From Devosia sp. SD17-2 (GTDB lineage Bacteria > Pseudomonadota > Alphaproteobacteria > Rhizobiales > Devosiaceae), in the NCBI RefSeq assembly GCF_029201565.1, contig NZ_CP104002.1, positions 885,001-949,000 of the forward strand: a stretch of DNA of 64,000 bases, in the 5' to 3' direction. Numbering within the stretch: position 1 is the stretch's first letter; each line of letters starts with the position of its first letter. Below, in pieces: positions 46,783 to 55,418 of the stretch. Made by a program: the position numbers and the translations under genes. Under the pieces are notes generated by a model that searched no databases, had not been told where the DNA came from, and saw only the letters and a list, made by a program, of their open reading frames with translations.

Positions 46783-47117
46783 TCTCCGATGATGCGGTCC
46801 ACGATCAGGGTCGAGCCGTTCAGAGCGCCCTCGACTTCAAGGCAATTATTGGCGTTCCAGCTCTCGCTGATCCTGACGACATCCTCAGGGAGGGCGTCGA
46901 GGCGGGGGAGATGTTGGGCAGACCAGATCAGATCAACCGGGCCCAATCGGGCGGAGTCGGCCTTAGCGATACCGCGCCATGGGCATGGGGCCACGACGCA
47001 GAAAATATTGGTTGTGCCGACACGCAGGCGTTCGCTGCGAGCCGGATCGGCGGCCTGAACCGGCAGCGCTGTTACGGCAAGGAGAGCTGGAATAAGGAGC
47101 CTGAGGAGGGAATGCAT
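46773..47117 (-). CDS. Small secreted cysteine-containing protein
   Basis: 114 aa. Signal peptide MHSLLRLLIPALLAVTALP with cleavage after PVQAA. The mature region holds TTNIFCVVAPCPWRGI and two further cysteines near the C-terminus (NNCLEVEG, IGECA), so two disulfides are likely. The family is not known to me. The start at 47117 gives a proper signal; the longer frame to 47198 is inside the neighbour. Overlaps the 533-aa protein gene by 10 nt. Confidence 0.62.
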   Translation of the reverse strand: MHSLLRLLIPALLAVTALPVQAADPARSERLRVGTTNIFCVVAPCPWRGIAKADSARLGPVDLIWSAQHLPRLDALPEDVVRISESWNANNCLEVEGALNGSTLIVDRIIGECA

Positions 47118-47127
47118 GTTCACATCC

Positions 47128-47652
47128 TCAGCGGTTTTCGAGGCCATTGGCCTCACGTTCTTTTGGGATGGTTTCGCGATTGTCCTCGACATTGGCAATC
47201 AGGCTTTCAAGGCCGGACCTGACGCTTTCGAGAGCGTCGGCATGCTCTGTTTTGGAGGTGATGTTGTTGTCATTGGCCGCATCCCATTCCAGCGCCCAGT
47301 TCATCGCTGCAAGCCATTCGTCGACGTCGCCGGCAATATATTCATTGACCGGGCGGCCGACCTGCTCGCTCAACGCACTGAACAGGACATTTTCATTGCT
47401 GGCCGCATCGTTCTCTGCGGTGATCATGAAGCGCCAGCGCAACTGGCCAGCATACATCCAATTGGCGGCATCCTGGCCCTTGCCTTCTGCGAGCAGCCGC
47501 GAGGCCAGCAGGTACAAGGCGGCCGGATGCAGGTCGGTGGCCTGCGCCTCGATCTCGTTATTGCTCAGGGTGTCGAGGCTGTGGACGTCCTGCGCGGGCG
47601 CGGCAGAAACCATCGCCGTGGCTATAAGCAGAGAAAGCAGCAGTCGTTTCAT
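47128..47652 (-). CDS. Secreted protein of unknown function
   Basis: 174 aa. Signal peptide (KRLLLSLLIATAMVSAAPAQ). The mature part is helical with a Sel1/TPR-like feel (LHPAALYLLASRLLAEGKGQ, DAANWMYAGQLRWRFM). First gene of the minus-strand sigma-factor run, 10 nt before the next gene. A 152-nt divergent promoter region separates it from the gene at 47805. Confidence 0.62.
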   Translation of the reverse strand: MKRLLLSLLIATAMVSAAPAQDVHSLDTLSNNEIEAQATDLHPAALYLLASRLLAEGKGQDAANWMYAGQLRWRFMITAENDAASNENVLFSALSEQVGRPVNEYIAGDVDEWLAAMNWALEWDAANDNNITSKTEHADALESVRSGLESLIANVEDNRETIPKEREANGLENR

Positions 47653-47804
47653 GATCCTGATCCTTTCGTTTGTGCTGATAGGACGTGCGGCGCCAGGCAA
47701 ACCTTGGTCACGGGATGACATTTGTGGAAAGAAAATAGCGGCAGCTGACCAAGGTCGAAATCCTACGAGACGTCAGATCAATGAACTTGAATAAGGAGAC
47801 GTCC

Positions 47805-48923
47805 ATGCGCCATGCCATCATCGCCGCCAGCCTGCTGCTCAGCACGTCAGGTGCCGCGCTTGCCCAAAACCTCGATGCCCTGCGCGACAGCCTGGATCAT
47901 CTGCCCGCCACCGTGCTGATGCAGGAATATGGCGACCTCGCCTATTTCGTCGACGTGAAGGTTGCCGCTGGTCTTGCAGGTGACGATGCCGAAGTACGGC
48001 CATTTTCCCGTGTGCTGACGGGGGCAGACATGCTTGCCCTTCAGTCCCTCGCCAGCAGCGAGGCAGCGGAATGGGAATCGAAGGCCGGGACGACAATCGA
48101 TCGAGTGCAATATTTTGCCGGATATGGCCGCCCGCCCAATGTTCACAGCTTCTGGGGACTTAGTGATGAGACGGCTGCGGCTGATCTGATAGCGGCGCTG
48201 GAAACCGTGGGCTTTGAAAGCGCCGGCGCGCCGGGCGTAATCGGCAATGGCGAGCCTCAGCGGATGGACCCGTCAAAACGAGACCCGTCCGATCCATGGC
48301 GGACGAATATCGGCGCTGCACAGTTCGCCGCTGCCAGCGGCACCAATGTCGTGCAGGCGCAAACGCCGCAGGCAGCAATGATCGCTGCCTCTCAACAGCC
48401 ACGCCTTGGCGAAAACCCGATCATGCATACGGCGCTTTCGGGCCTTGAACAGTCGGTCGGCGACAGCCAGCTGGTGCAGGCCGTCGTCATTTCCCCGCTG
48501 TTCGGCATGACCGGGCTGGATCCCAGCGCGTTCTTGTCGCCTTCGGCAGACATGGATGAAACCAAAAAGAAGATTGAAGAGCAGATGGCCGCGCTCGGCT
48601 CCGGCATCCCGCCCTATCTTGGCGGCATTGTTGTCGATGTGCAGCACGAAAGTCAGGGTGTCGGGATTGCCCTGGCCTATCCCGACTGTGAAATCGCCCA
48701 ACAGGCCGCAGACAGCATCGCGGCCCGATGGGTGGACCTTGCCGGCGATGCCGCGCAAGGCGAGATCACCGCTCATACAGCAGAAGGCGAAGGCGGCCTC
48801 TGCGCTGCCACCGTCAGCGTCTATCTCAATGAGGACAATGCGGCGCAGAATCCGGCCTATCGTGCCGTGGTCGAGACCTATATGCGCGGTCAGCCCGGCG
48901 TGTTGCAGATCGGCCAAAGCTGA
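47805..48923 (+). CDS. Secreted protein of unknown function
   Basis: 372 aa. AAGGAGAC lies 6 nt before ATG 47805. Signal peptide (IIAASLLLSTSGAALAQN). The mature protein has mixed alpha/beta content with a periodic structure (DRVQYFAGYGRPPNVHSFWG, QVVISPLFGMTG-like LVQAVVISPLFGMTGLDPS, VGIALAYPDCEIAQQAADSI) and ends in QPGVLQIGQS. No family recognised. Faces the sigma-factor run from the other side of a divergent promoter. Confidence 0.62.
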   Translation: MRHAIIAASLLLSTSGAALAQNLDALRDSLDHLPATVLMQEYGDLAYFVDVKVAAGLAGDDAEVRPFSRVLTGADMLALQSLASSEAAEWESKAGTTIDRVQYFAGYGRPPNVHSFWGLSDETAAADLIAALETVGFESAGAPGVIGNGEPQRMDPSKRDPSDPWRTNIGAAQFAAASGTNVVQAQTPQAAMIAASQQPRLGENPIMHTALSGLEQSVGDSQLVQAVVISPLFGMTGLDPSAFLSPSADMDETKKKIEEQMAALGSGIPPYLGGIVVDVQHESQGVGIALAYPDCEIAQQAADSIAARWVDLAGDAAQGEITAHTAEGEGGLCAATVSVYLNEDNAAQNPAYRAVVETYMRGQPGVLQIGQS

Positions 48924-48974
48924 GGCCTAGAGACAGACCCGGATCGAGTATCACGCCCGATCCGGGATACGGCT

Positions 48975-49442
48975 TCAGGATGCCGAGTAATTCAGGTTAC
49001 AAAAGCCTGCATCAGGTGAGTTGGTAAACCGGACAATGTCGCCATTATCTTCCCAGTTGTAGATTTCGGTCGTGCCGAAGCCAGTCGGCTCGGCCGACCC
49101 GTATCGCTCCAAAAGCGCGTCTCCAAGCGCATCGCATTGGGCCGTGTCGTCCGGGTTGAAGACCACGAATTTCAGGCTGTCATCGGCGTCGAACAAGAGT
49201 GTAACTTCCCCTGCCACGCCCTCGATGGATCGGGATTGCTTGACCAATGGGGAATATCTGCTCCCGTCATAGTCGTATTGTTCGGCTTCGGTAGGGATGT
49301 GGCTGGTAGCGCCCTCTAGCGCAGCCAGTGCCGCTGTGGGCGACATGCCCCATTCTGTTCCCTCCCAGTTTGCCAGTGCCGGAGCGGTGGCGGCAAGCAG
49401 GATTGCGATGCTGGCGACAAGGCCGTTACGGGGTGAAAGCAT
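48975..49442 (-). CDS. Secreted protein of unknown function
   Basis: 155 aa with signal peptide (GLVASIAILLAATAPALAN). Mature strands TEWGMSPTAALAALEG, GVAGEVTLLFDADDSLKFVV and two cysteines (AQCDALGD, GFCNLNYS) probably paired. The opening resembles periplasmic proteins that begin with W..tpWGmS.. but no named family fits with confidence. Confidence 0.58.
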   Translation of the reverse strand: MLSPRNGLVASIAILLAATAPALANWEGTEWGMSPTAALAALEGATSHIPTEAEQYDYDGSRYSPLVKQSRSIEGVAGEVTLLFDADDSLKFVVFNPDDTAQCDALGDALLERYGSAEPTGFGTTEIYNWEDNGDIVRFTNSPDAGFCNLNYSAS

Positions 49443-49483
49443 TGTGTGCTCCTCTGGAATTTTTTGTGAACGCCCAGATGGCC

Positions 49484-50071
49484 TCAGTCCAGCTCAGGCA
49501 AGTCTGCTTTGGTCAGGTCAAGGGTACGCTGAGCCTTGAATTCGCGCAGATTGCCCAAAAAAGCTTCCGAAGCCTCATTACCATAGGCCCGTTCGCTGAT
49601 AGCAAACAGTATTGAACCACGCTGGCCGTCGAACTCGGCTTCGGCGTAGCGATAGCCGTTCCACTCCAGGATGAATTCACCATTCTCATCCTTGGCAGAC
49701 AGCAGGAAATCGAGCACAAACTCACCTGTCTCGTCATTTTGGAGTAAGGCCGCGTTGGCGACCGGATCGGTGTCCTTACGCGCGTTGATCATCTGCATCT
49801 GCGCCGAAATAACATCGGTCAGGGGCATGTCGGAGGCGAGGAACTCGACCATGACCATGCTTTCATAGCTTTCGGGCACAGCGCCCTCTGGCAGATATTC
49901 TTGCTTGAAATATCCCTCACTGGGATTGGACGACCAAGACAGCACATAGTCTGTGTCGCCCACGGTAATGGGGCCCGGCACGCCGAGATAGTCGGTTACT
50001 TCCTGCGCCATCGCCGGCAGGGCGGAAAGCATGGTCAACATGGCTGTGGCGGCAATTGTCCGGCGAAACAT
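49484..50071 (-). CDS. Secreted protein of unknown function
   Basis: 195 aa with signal peptide (TIAATAMLTMLSALPAMAQE). Beta-rich mature region: DTDYVLSWSSNPSEGYFKQE, GEFVLDFLLSAKDENGEFIL, EWNGYRYAEAEFDGQRGSIL. No cysteines. The start at 50071 gives a normal signal; the longer frame to 50239 does not. Same strand as the gene at 48975. Confidence 0.6.
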   Translation of the reverse strand: MFRRTIAATAMLTMLSALPAMAQEVTDYLGVPGPITVGDTDYVLSWSSNPSEGYFKQEYLPEGAVPESYESMVMVEFLASDMPLTDVISAQMQMINARKDTDPVANAALLQNDETGEFVLDFLLSAKDENGEFILEWNGYRYAEAEFDGQRGSILFAISERAYGNEASEAFLGNLREFKAQRTLDLTKADLPELD

Positions 50072-50208
50072 GGCGCATCTCCTGAATTGAGGATTTCTGG
50101 TCATTTGACGAATGCTTTTCGCGCGACCTTGGTTCGCACCCACTTTTATTTCGGCCAAAGTTATCGCCGCGAGGGTCGTCAAATGAGGGAGCACCAAAGG
50201 AGATCGGT

Positions 50209-50366
50209 ATGCGCCCCCATTTGATCCTTGCCGTAACAATCTTGTTCGTCCCGCCCAGCGCGGCCAGCGAAGCTGAATGGCAAGCAGATGCTATCGCTCG
50301 CGCTATCGAATATCACGCTGCCAATGTTCCCGAACTCTGTCTGAAACCAGACGGCTCGGATATTGC
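50209..50366 (+). pseudogene. Secreted protein gene, 3' truncated
   Basis: AAGGAGAT 5 nt before ATG 50209, signal peptide (RPHLILAVTILFVPPSAASE) and about 30 mature residues (ADAIARAIEYHAANVPELC) match the style of the surrounding secretome. Near 50366 the sequence becomes the antisense of a phospholipase D-like gene, so the rest was lost in a rearrangement. The open frame runs on artificially to 50493. Confidence 0.5.
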
Positions 50367-50619
50367 CTGCCTCGACAAAAATCCTGACCCGGTCCTGCAA
50401 GCGTCGTATTGCCGCCAGTGCGGCAAGCGGATTTTCCAGCAACTCATCACGCTCGACCCCACCACGCAGGGCCATGGCAACGGGCACGGTTAAGGCCGTA
50501 GCAATGTCCATGGAAAAGGTCGTGCCGAGGGCTGCCTCCAGCCGATAGCCTTCGGGCGGCACCAGGGCCTCACCGAAATCGACGCGCTGCGAAGGCGCAA
50601 GGGTTCTTTCGCCCTTCAT
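50367..50619 (-). pseudogene. Phospholipase D-like protein, N-terminal fragment
   Basis: About 84 codons: DFGEALVPPEGYRLEAALGT, TFSMDIATALTVPVAMAL, then LAALAAIRRLQDRVRIFVEA, which matches the opening of PLD-type proteins found beside DUF6361 genes. The HKD catalytic motifs would lie further on and are missing; the sequence runs into a truncated secreted-protein gene. The start overlaps the DUF6361 stop (ATGA). Family assignment is from memory of the N-terminal pattern. Confidence 0.6.
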
Positions 50620-51725
50620 GCTGGTGTGGCCTCTGCAATGTCCTGCAGGTAGCGGTGAACCCGTCCCCAACGGAAGGTCAGTTGTCCTGCGCCTGAGCTG
50701 CCGCTCCAACGATAGTCGCCATTGATCTGCAACCGAGCGCGGCCGGGCTTGGTCCACTTTTCGCGAGCAATGATCAGGTCGCGGGCCTCTTTGCCTGTCG
50801 GCGCGTGCATGACACGCAACCAGGCATCAATAAAATCCATGGTCCGGGCGTTTGGGGAAAAACCAACATCGCTCCCTGCATCCAGCAGCGGAACGATCAG
50901 GCTCCGCGCGTCCTTTGCCGACTCGACTTCGCTTGCCTGCCAGTCCGACAACTGCCGCTGCCAGTGGTCGACATTGTCGGGGGCAAACAGTTCAGCCAGC
51001 ATGAGGTTGTAAAGCAGCGCCGCGCCAAACATGGTATCGGCGAAGGCAAGAGCGTGATTAAGCTGGTATTTGAGGTCATTGGGCAGGTCGAGCTGGGCTA
51101 CCTCGGACAGTTCGTTGATATGGGCCACATCGCGGGCTCTGGACATCAGATTGCCCAGCAGGGTCCGGCCTTCGCGCAAAGAGACGCAGCGATCAACGAT
51201 CCAGTCTGCTTCGTCCTGCTTCAGATTGAAGCCACGCATATCGTCTTGCGGGATGCGGGGCGGATCGGCCCAACATGTTTCACCCCTCGCCATCCGCTCG
51301 AGCACTTCACCGATGCGCCAGCGAGCATCCTGCCGGATACCCCAGATCCCAAGCCCGCTCCAATAGACAGCACTGGGCATCCGCTTCAGCTTTGCGCCTG
51401 CATCGATCCCGATCAGCTGATCCCTGTCTGTTCCGTCGGGTAGCGCGAGAAGCCGGGCAATCAGCCCGGCCTCAGCTGCCCGCAGCGCCGTCTGATGGTC
51501 GCGCGAACGCAGATCGAGATCTTGAAAAACCTGCGGGATCATCAGAAAATAGCGCAGCCGGGTTTGCACCGTGCTGGTGCCCGGAAACAGCAGGTCCGAA
51601 AAACCATCCCGAATGGCGCCGATCCCCAACTCGTCCCGGGCCTCGCTGTCGGTCAATGCGCCGATCAAGGCGTTTACGGCTTCGGCTTCGGCACTGCCGA
51701 AAGACACCCATCCCAATTCGGACAT
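50616..51725 (-). CDS. DUF6361-family protein
   Basis: 369 aa. Opening SELGWVSFGSAEAEAVNALI, then DELGIGAIRDGFSDLLFPGT and STVQTRLRYFLMIPQVFQDL is characteristic of DUF6361. Mid-region KRMPSAVYWSGLGIWGI and the C-terminal WSGSSGAGQLTFRWGRVHRY are also family-like. Soluble, catalytic residues unknown. The start at 51725 follows the upstream stop by 2 nt, and its stop overlaps the PLD gene. The grouping with PLD and helicase proteins suggests anti-phage defence (inference). Confidence 0.8.
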   Translation of the reverse strand: MSELGWVSFGSAEAEAVNALIGALTDSEARDELGIGAIRDGFSDLLFPGTSTVQTRLRYFLMIPQVFQDLDLRSRDHQTALRAAEAGLIARLLALPDGTDRDQLIGIDAGAKLKRMPSAVYWSGLGIWGIRQDARWRIGEVLERMARGETCWADPPRIPQDDMRGFNLKQDEADWIVDRCVSLREGRTLLGNLMSRARDVAHINELSEVAQLDLPNDLKYQLNHALAFADTMFGAALLYNLMLAELFAPDNVDHWQRQLSDWQASEVESAKDARSLIVPLLDAGSDVGFSPNARTMDFIDAWLRVMHAPTGKEARDLIIAREKWTKPGRARLQINGDYRWSGSSGAGQLTFRWGRVHRYLQDIAEATPA

Positions 51726-51727
51726 TG

Positions 51728-54331
51728 TCACCTTCTTGCTATAAGGGCAGCGTCCGGCGATCCGTCGGCAGACTGGGGCCCGGCCTGCTCTAGCCGCCCG
51801 TGGTCGACCCAGAACACCGCCACCCCTTTCAGCGGGTGGTGCGGGAACAGCTTTGTCACCAGTGCCGCATAGCTTGACAGCTGTGGCCAGTAGGAACCGA
51901 AGCCCTGGCCCTCCCCACCAGATTTGTGGTCGATAAGTAGGCACCCCTCTGATCCAACGGCCAGAAGGTCGATGGTGCCAGGAATTTCGGCCCCTTCCGG
52001 CGAGAACCCAAGGACCGGGATTTCGGCACGCAGGTCGGTATACCCCTCGGCCGCCAGCCAGTTTCTCAACGTCTCGGCGCGCTCGGAAACCAGCGTGATC
52101 GTGGTTTCCTCGAGCCCGGTGGCAGCGGCCAGTGCCGGGATGAGTTCAGGCCTGGTCAGGCAGGTACGCAAGGCCAGATGGAGTGCCGTGCCGCGTGTGG
52201 CGTCGTTAAGCGTCTTGGGCCATGGCGCACCAATGTCTATACTGCGGGTTTCCGGCGCAGCACCCGCACTGCGGGTTTGTGACGGTTGCAGTCGCCAGGG
52301 CGTTAGGGGGGCTGCGGGCAAAGCCGTCGCCGGACCGAAGCGGGAAGCCACAGTGGTGGCCCCATTCGCATATTCGGTAAAGCCCGCCTGGTCCGGCAGA
52401 TGCGTGATGACCGCAGGGCAATCCACGCCACCGATCCGCAGGCAGCCGGCCGCGATCTGCGGGGCGCAACTGTCCTCAAGAACGTGGAACAGGTTTTTTG
52501 CCTCGAGCGCGTCTTCCTCGCGATCCTTGAGAAAACCCGGCCATTCCAGCACCAGCCGGTCACGGGCACGGGTCAGCGCGACATAAAGGAGATTTTTGGC
52601 ATTGGCCTCAAAATCCGGGCGGCGGTCTTCGATGAAGCGCCGCGCGGCCTCGGGGGCCGCAAAACTGGGCGTGTGGATCAGCGCGGCAGAGCCAAGTACA
52701 ACGGCCATATCGTCGATGCGGTCGTCCGCCTCGTCGAAGATCAACATTGCACCATCTGCACGGGCATCGGCAAAGGCGCGCGCGATATTCTGCTCGCTCT
52801 CACCCAGCCATTTCGAGATCAGATCTGATGCGCGCTTTTCGATCACCGGCATGCCGATAGTGCGGGCCAGTTGCCGCGCCCAGGCACTTTTGCCGGTGCC
52901 GGCCGGACCGTCGAGACAGAAGCTGACCCGCCGCGGTGCGTCGGGTGCCGCCAGCCGCGTCTCGATCAGGCGCAGGTCGAGATCGGCATTGGCGAGTTCG
53001 GGGCTCCACGGCGCCTCGGAATGGTGGCGCGGTGCCGGGTCGGCACCGCCCCTTGCCAGCCGTGTCGCCGCATCGAGCACCCGTGTGACCATCTGATCGC
53101 CGCCATAGCAAAGCCGGGCGACGCGCATCGCATCCGAGACCAGCGCAGGTGCCTGATCATGTCGCTCGGCGAGGTCCGGCAGGCTGGCCATGGGGATACC
53201 GACCGCGTGGCGGGTTTCCAGCCGCTGCCAGATCCGCGCCCGCACTCGTCCGGAAGGTGGACGCATCAGCGCGGAATAGCTCATCCTGCGCAGGAAGGCT
53301 GGATCGCAGGCTTCCACCGAGTTCGTGGTCCAGATCACAGGGATCGGGTTGGTCTCCAGCATCCGGTTGGCATGGACTTTGGATGGGCGGTCATTGCCGT
53401 AGAAGGGGTTGGCGCCCCCGAACAGATCCTCCATCTCATCGAAAAGCAGGATCGTGTCAGACCGCTCGCCCAGCATCCGGCAGGCCATGCCCATCTCGGC
53501 CAAACGTTCTCGGCGGGAGGGTTCACCACCTTCATCATCGGCTTCCCCCACGGCACGAAGCTCGGCACCGATCTGGCTGGCCAGCACCTTGGCGAATTCG
53601 GTCTTGCCTGTGCCGGGCGGACCATAGAGCAGGATGTTCACACCCCGAGCCCGGCTGGCCAGAGCCCGGACGGTCAGGTCGCGCATGATTTCGGCTTGAT
53701 GCCCCAGCCCCTCGAAATCCTGCCATTCTGCTTGCGGAGGTTGCGCAGTCGGGAACATGATGCCGATCAGGTCGCCAACACCGCTCACATCCGCCATGAG
53801 CGCCGTCAGCAGCCTTTCCGACAGATCGAATGGCATGCGATTGTAGCGCCCACCACGATTGCGCTGCACCAGCCCCGACGCAACGAGTCTCCCCGATGGC
53901 CGCAGTGCCGCCCGGATTTCGGGCTCCACCGCCCCGCAGAACCAAGACAGCAGAAGCGGGAGGGTAACCTCCTTCGTGTCCAGCGCGCCATCGACGACAT
54001 GCTCAAATCCGTCGAACACCTTGTAGTGCGCGGCGAAGGTCAGAATTCCGACATCAACCTGCGACAGGCCGAAATGTGCGCCCAGTGCGGCGCAGTTTCG
54101 GTTCAGGATTTCTCCATCACCGCCACCGGCCTTCGGCACCAGATTGCGGCTGATCTGGCGGATCTTCGTCCACCAGATCGCACCGGGGCGTGAGCGGGGG
54201 CGTTCAGGGCAGTCGACCTCGGTCAGATATTCGAGCCAGCCGGGCAGTTCCTTCGCAACGCGGCTTGTCGGGCCGAAGCGCCCCGCCAGACGGGCGACCA
54301 GGTCGAGGGTCAGATATTGTTCGTGGCTCAT
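51728..54331 (-). CDS. Chimeric AAA+ ATPase fused in frame to UvrD/RecB-like helicase-nuclease tail
   Basis: 867 aa. Residues 1-190 form an N-terminal domain. AAA+ domain 1 (about 215-390) has GPPGTGKTEFAK and LLFDEMEDLFG. AAA+ domain 2 starts at about 470 with GPAGTGKSAWAR and breaks off just after its Walker B (MLIFDEADD, about 535). The following sequence is the end of a UvrD-type helicase (NLLYVALTRARDRLVLEWP) and a PD-(D/E)XK nuclease (GTALHLALR, GTIDLLAVGSEGCLLIDHKSG). The AAA+ domain 2 remainder and the helicase motor are absent, so I infer a deletion fusing two genes near 52735. The start at 54331 has GGAG upstream. Activity doubtful. Confidence 0.75.
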   Translation of the reverse strand: MSHEQYLTLDLVARLAGRFGPTSRVAKELPGWLEYLTEVDCPERPRSRPGAIWWTKIRQISRNLVPKAGGGDGEILNRNCAALGAHFGLSQVDVGILTFAAHYKVFDGFEHVVDGALDTKEVTLPLLLSWFCGAVEPEIRAALRPSGRLVASGLVQRNRGGRYNRMPFDLSERLLTALMADVSGVGDLIGIMFPTAQPPQAEWQDFEGLGHQAEIMRDLTVRALASRARGVNILLYGPPGTGKTEFAKVLASQIGAELRAVGEADDEGGEPSRRERLAEMGMACRMLGERSDTILLFDEMEDLFGGANPFYGNDRPSKVHANRMLETNPIPVIWTTNSVEACDPAFLRRMSYSALMRPPSGRVRARIWQRLETRHAVGIPMASLPDLAERHDQAPALVSDAMRVARLCYGGDQMVTRVLDAATRLARGGADPAPRHHSEAPWSPELANADLDLRLIETRLAAPDAPRRVSFCLDGPAGTGKSAWARQLARTIGMPVIEKRASDLISKWLGESEQNIARAFADARADGAMLIFDEADDRIDDMAVVLGSAALIHTPSFAAPEAARRFIEDRRPDFEANAKNLLYVALTRARDRLVLEWPGFLKDREEDALEAKNLFHVLEDSCAPQIAAGCLRIGGVDCPAVITHLPDQAGFTEYANGATTVASRFGPATALPAAPLTPWRLQPSQTRSAGAAPETRSIDIGAPWPKTLNDATRGTALHLALRTCLTRPELIPALAAATGLEETTITLVSERAETLRNWLAAEGYTDLRAEIPVLGFSPEGAEIPGTIDLLAVGSEGCLLIDHKSGGEGQGFGSYWPQLSSYAALVTKLFPHHPLKGVAVFWVDHGRLEQAGPQSADGSPDAALIARR

Positions 54332-54573
54332 GCGGCTCTCCATCGGTCCAGAGAGAGATAGAAGAGCAATGCGACAGATATGGACGTATCAGTTAGCGCG
54401 GCGGGGTCGCGACGACGCCAAAATGCTGCGCAAGCTCCACGAAAGGAACCAACCAATCCATCACGTGCGTGGCCGGATCTAAAGATGTTCGGAACATGGA
54501 GGCGTTCTTACGGCTTGCGCCGAACACGATGGCGATGTCTCGCCAAAGCCGCATGTCCTCCGTCAGCAGGCTA

Positions 54574-55415
54574 GGTCACATACCCATTAACGGGATTCCC
54601 AAAGTGCTGCTGTTGTGATTCCTTCCCTTTGGTGGACAGGAGGTGATGATGGCGCGTTTTGATCTTACGGATTTTGAGTGGTCTGTGATCCAGCCGCTGC
54701 TTCCGACGAAGGTGCGCGGCGTTCCGCGCGCCGATGACCGGCGTGTTCTGAACGGCATCTTCTGGCGGCTTCGCACGGGCGCGCCCTGGGCCGACATCCC
54801 GACGCGGTATGGCCCGCACACGACCTGCGTGAACCGCTTCAACCGGTGGCGCAGGGCCGGCCACTGGGCGCGCATTCTTGACGCTGTATCAGCCGCTTAC
54901 AATGGCGACGTGCAGATGATCGACTCGTCCTCGATCCGGGTTCACCAGCACGCCGCCAACGGTCAAAAAAAGACGAGCGATCCCGTTGCATGGGTCGTTC
55001 GCGCGGCGGCCTGACCACCAAGATCCATGCGCTGGTCGATGCCCAGGGGCGGCCGATCCAGCTCAAACTGACCGAAGGCCAGGCCCATGATGGGCGATCA
55101 GCAGCGGACATGTTTGCCACCCTGTCCGCTGGAAATATCCTGCTCGCAGACCGAGCCTACGACAGTGATGCCCTGCGCAGCACCATGGCCGAGCGCGGTG
55201 CATGGGCCAATATCCGCGCCATGCCCAACCGCGTGCAAACCTTCCCATTCAGCCACTGGGTCTATCGCCAGCGCAACGCTGTCGAACGTTACTTCAACAA
55301 ACTCAAACACTTCAGGGCAATCGCAACCCGATACGACAAGCGAGACGACAATTTCCTGGCATCAGTCCAACTCGCTTCAATCCGTATCTGGTTGCGAAGT
55401 TATGAGTCGGTCACC
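54574..55415 (+). mobile_element. IS5-family element (IS427 group), 842 bp
   Basis: The ends begin GGTCACATACCCATTAAC (54574) and mirror as GTTATGAGTCGGTCACC (ending 55415), flanked on both sides by TA in CTAG. It is inserted exactly at the stop codon of the tyrosine integrase gene. It contains one two-frame transposase. It is a different element from the copy at 16332. Confidence 0.85.
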
Positions 55416-55418
55416 TAG
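54646..55418 (+). CDS. IS5-family transposase with canonical -1 slippery site
   Basis: The first frame encodes DUF4096 (DLTDFEWSVIQPLLPTKVRG) and the first catalytic Asp (MIDSSSIRVHQHAA). At 54966-54972 is A AAA AAG, in the correct phase for -1 slippage. Shifting gives NGQKKDERSRCMGRSRGG and then LTTKIHALVDAQGRP, with LADRAYDSDAL and RNAVERYFNKLKHFRAIATR completing the DDE core. The stop TAG (55416-55418) belongs to the target DNA. Likely active. Confidence 0.88.

Noticed and set aside
52871..54193. 440-codon plus-strand frame opposite the AAA+ gene
   Set aside because: Antisense shadow of two P-loop domains.
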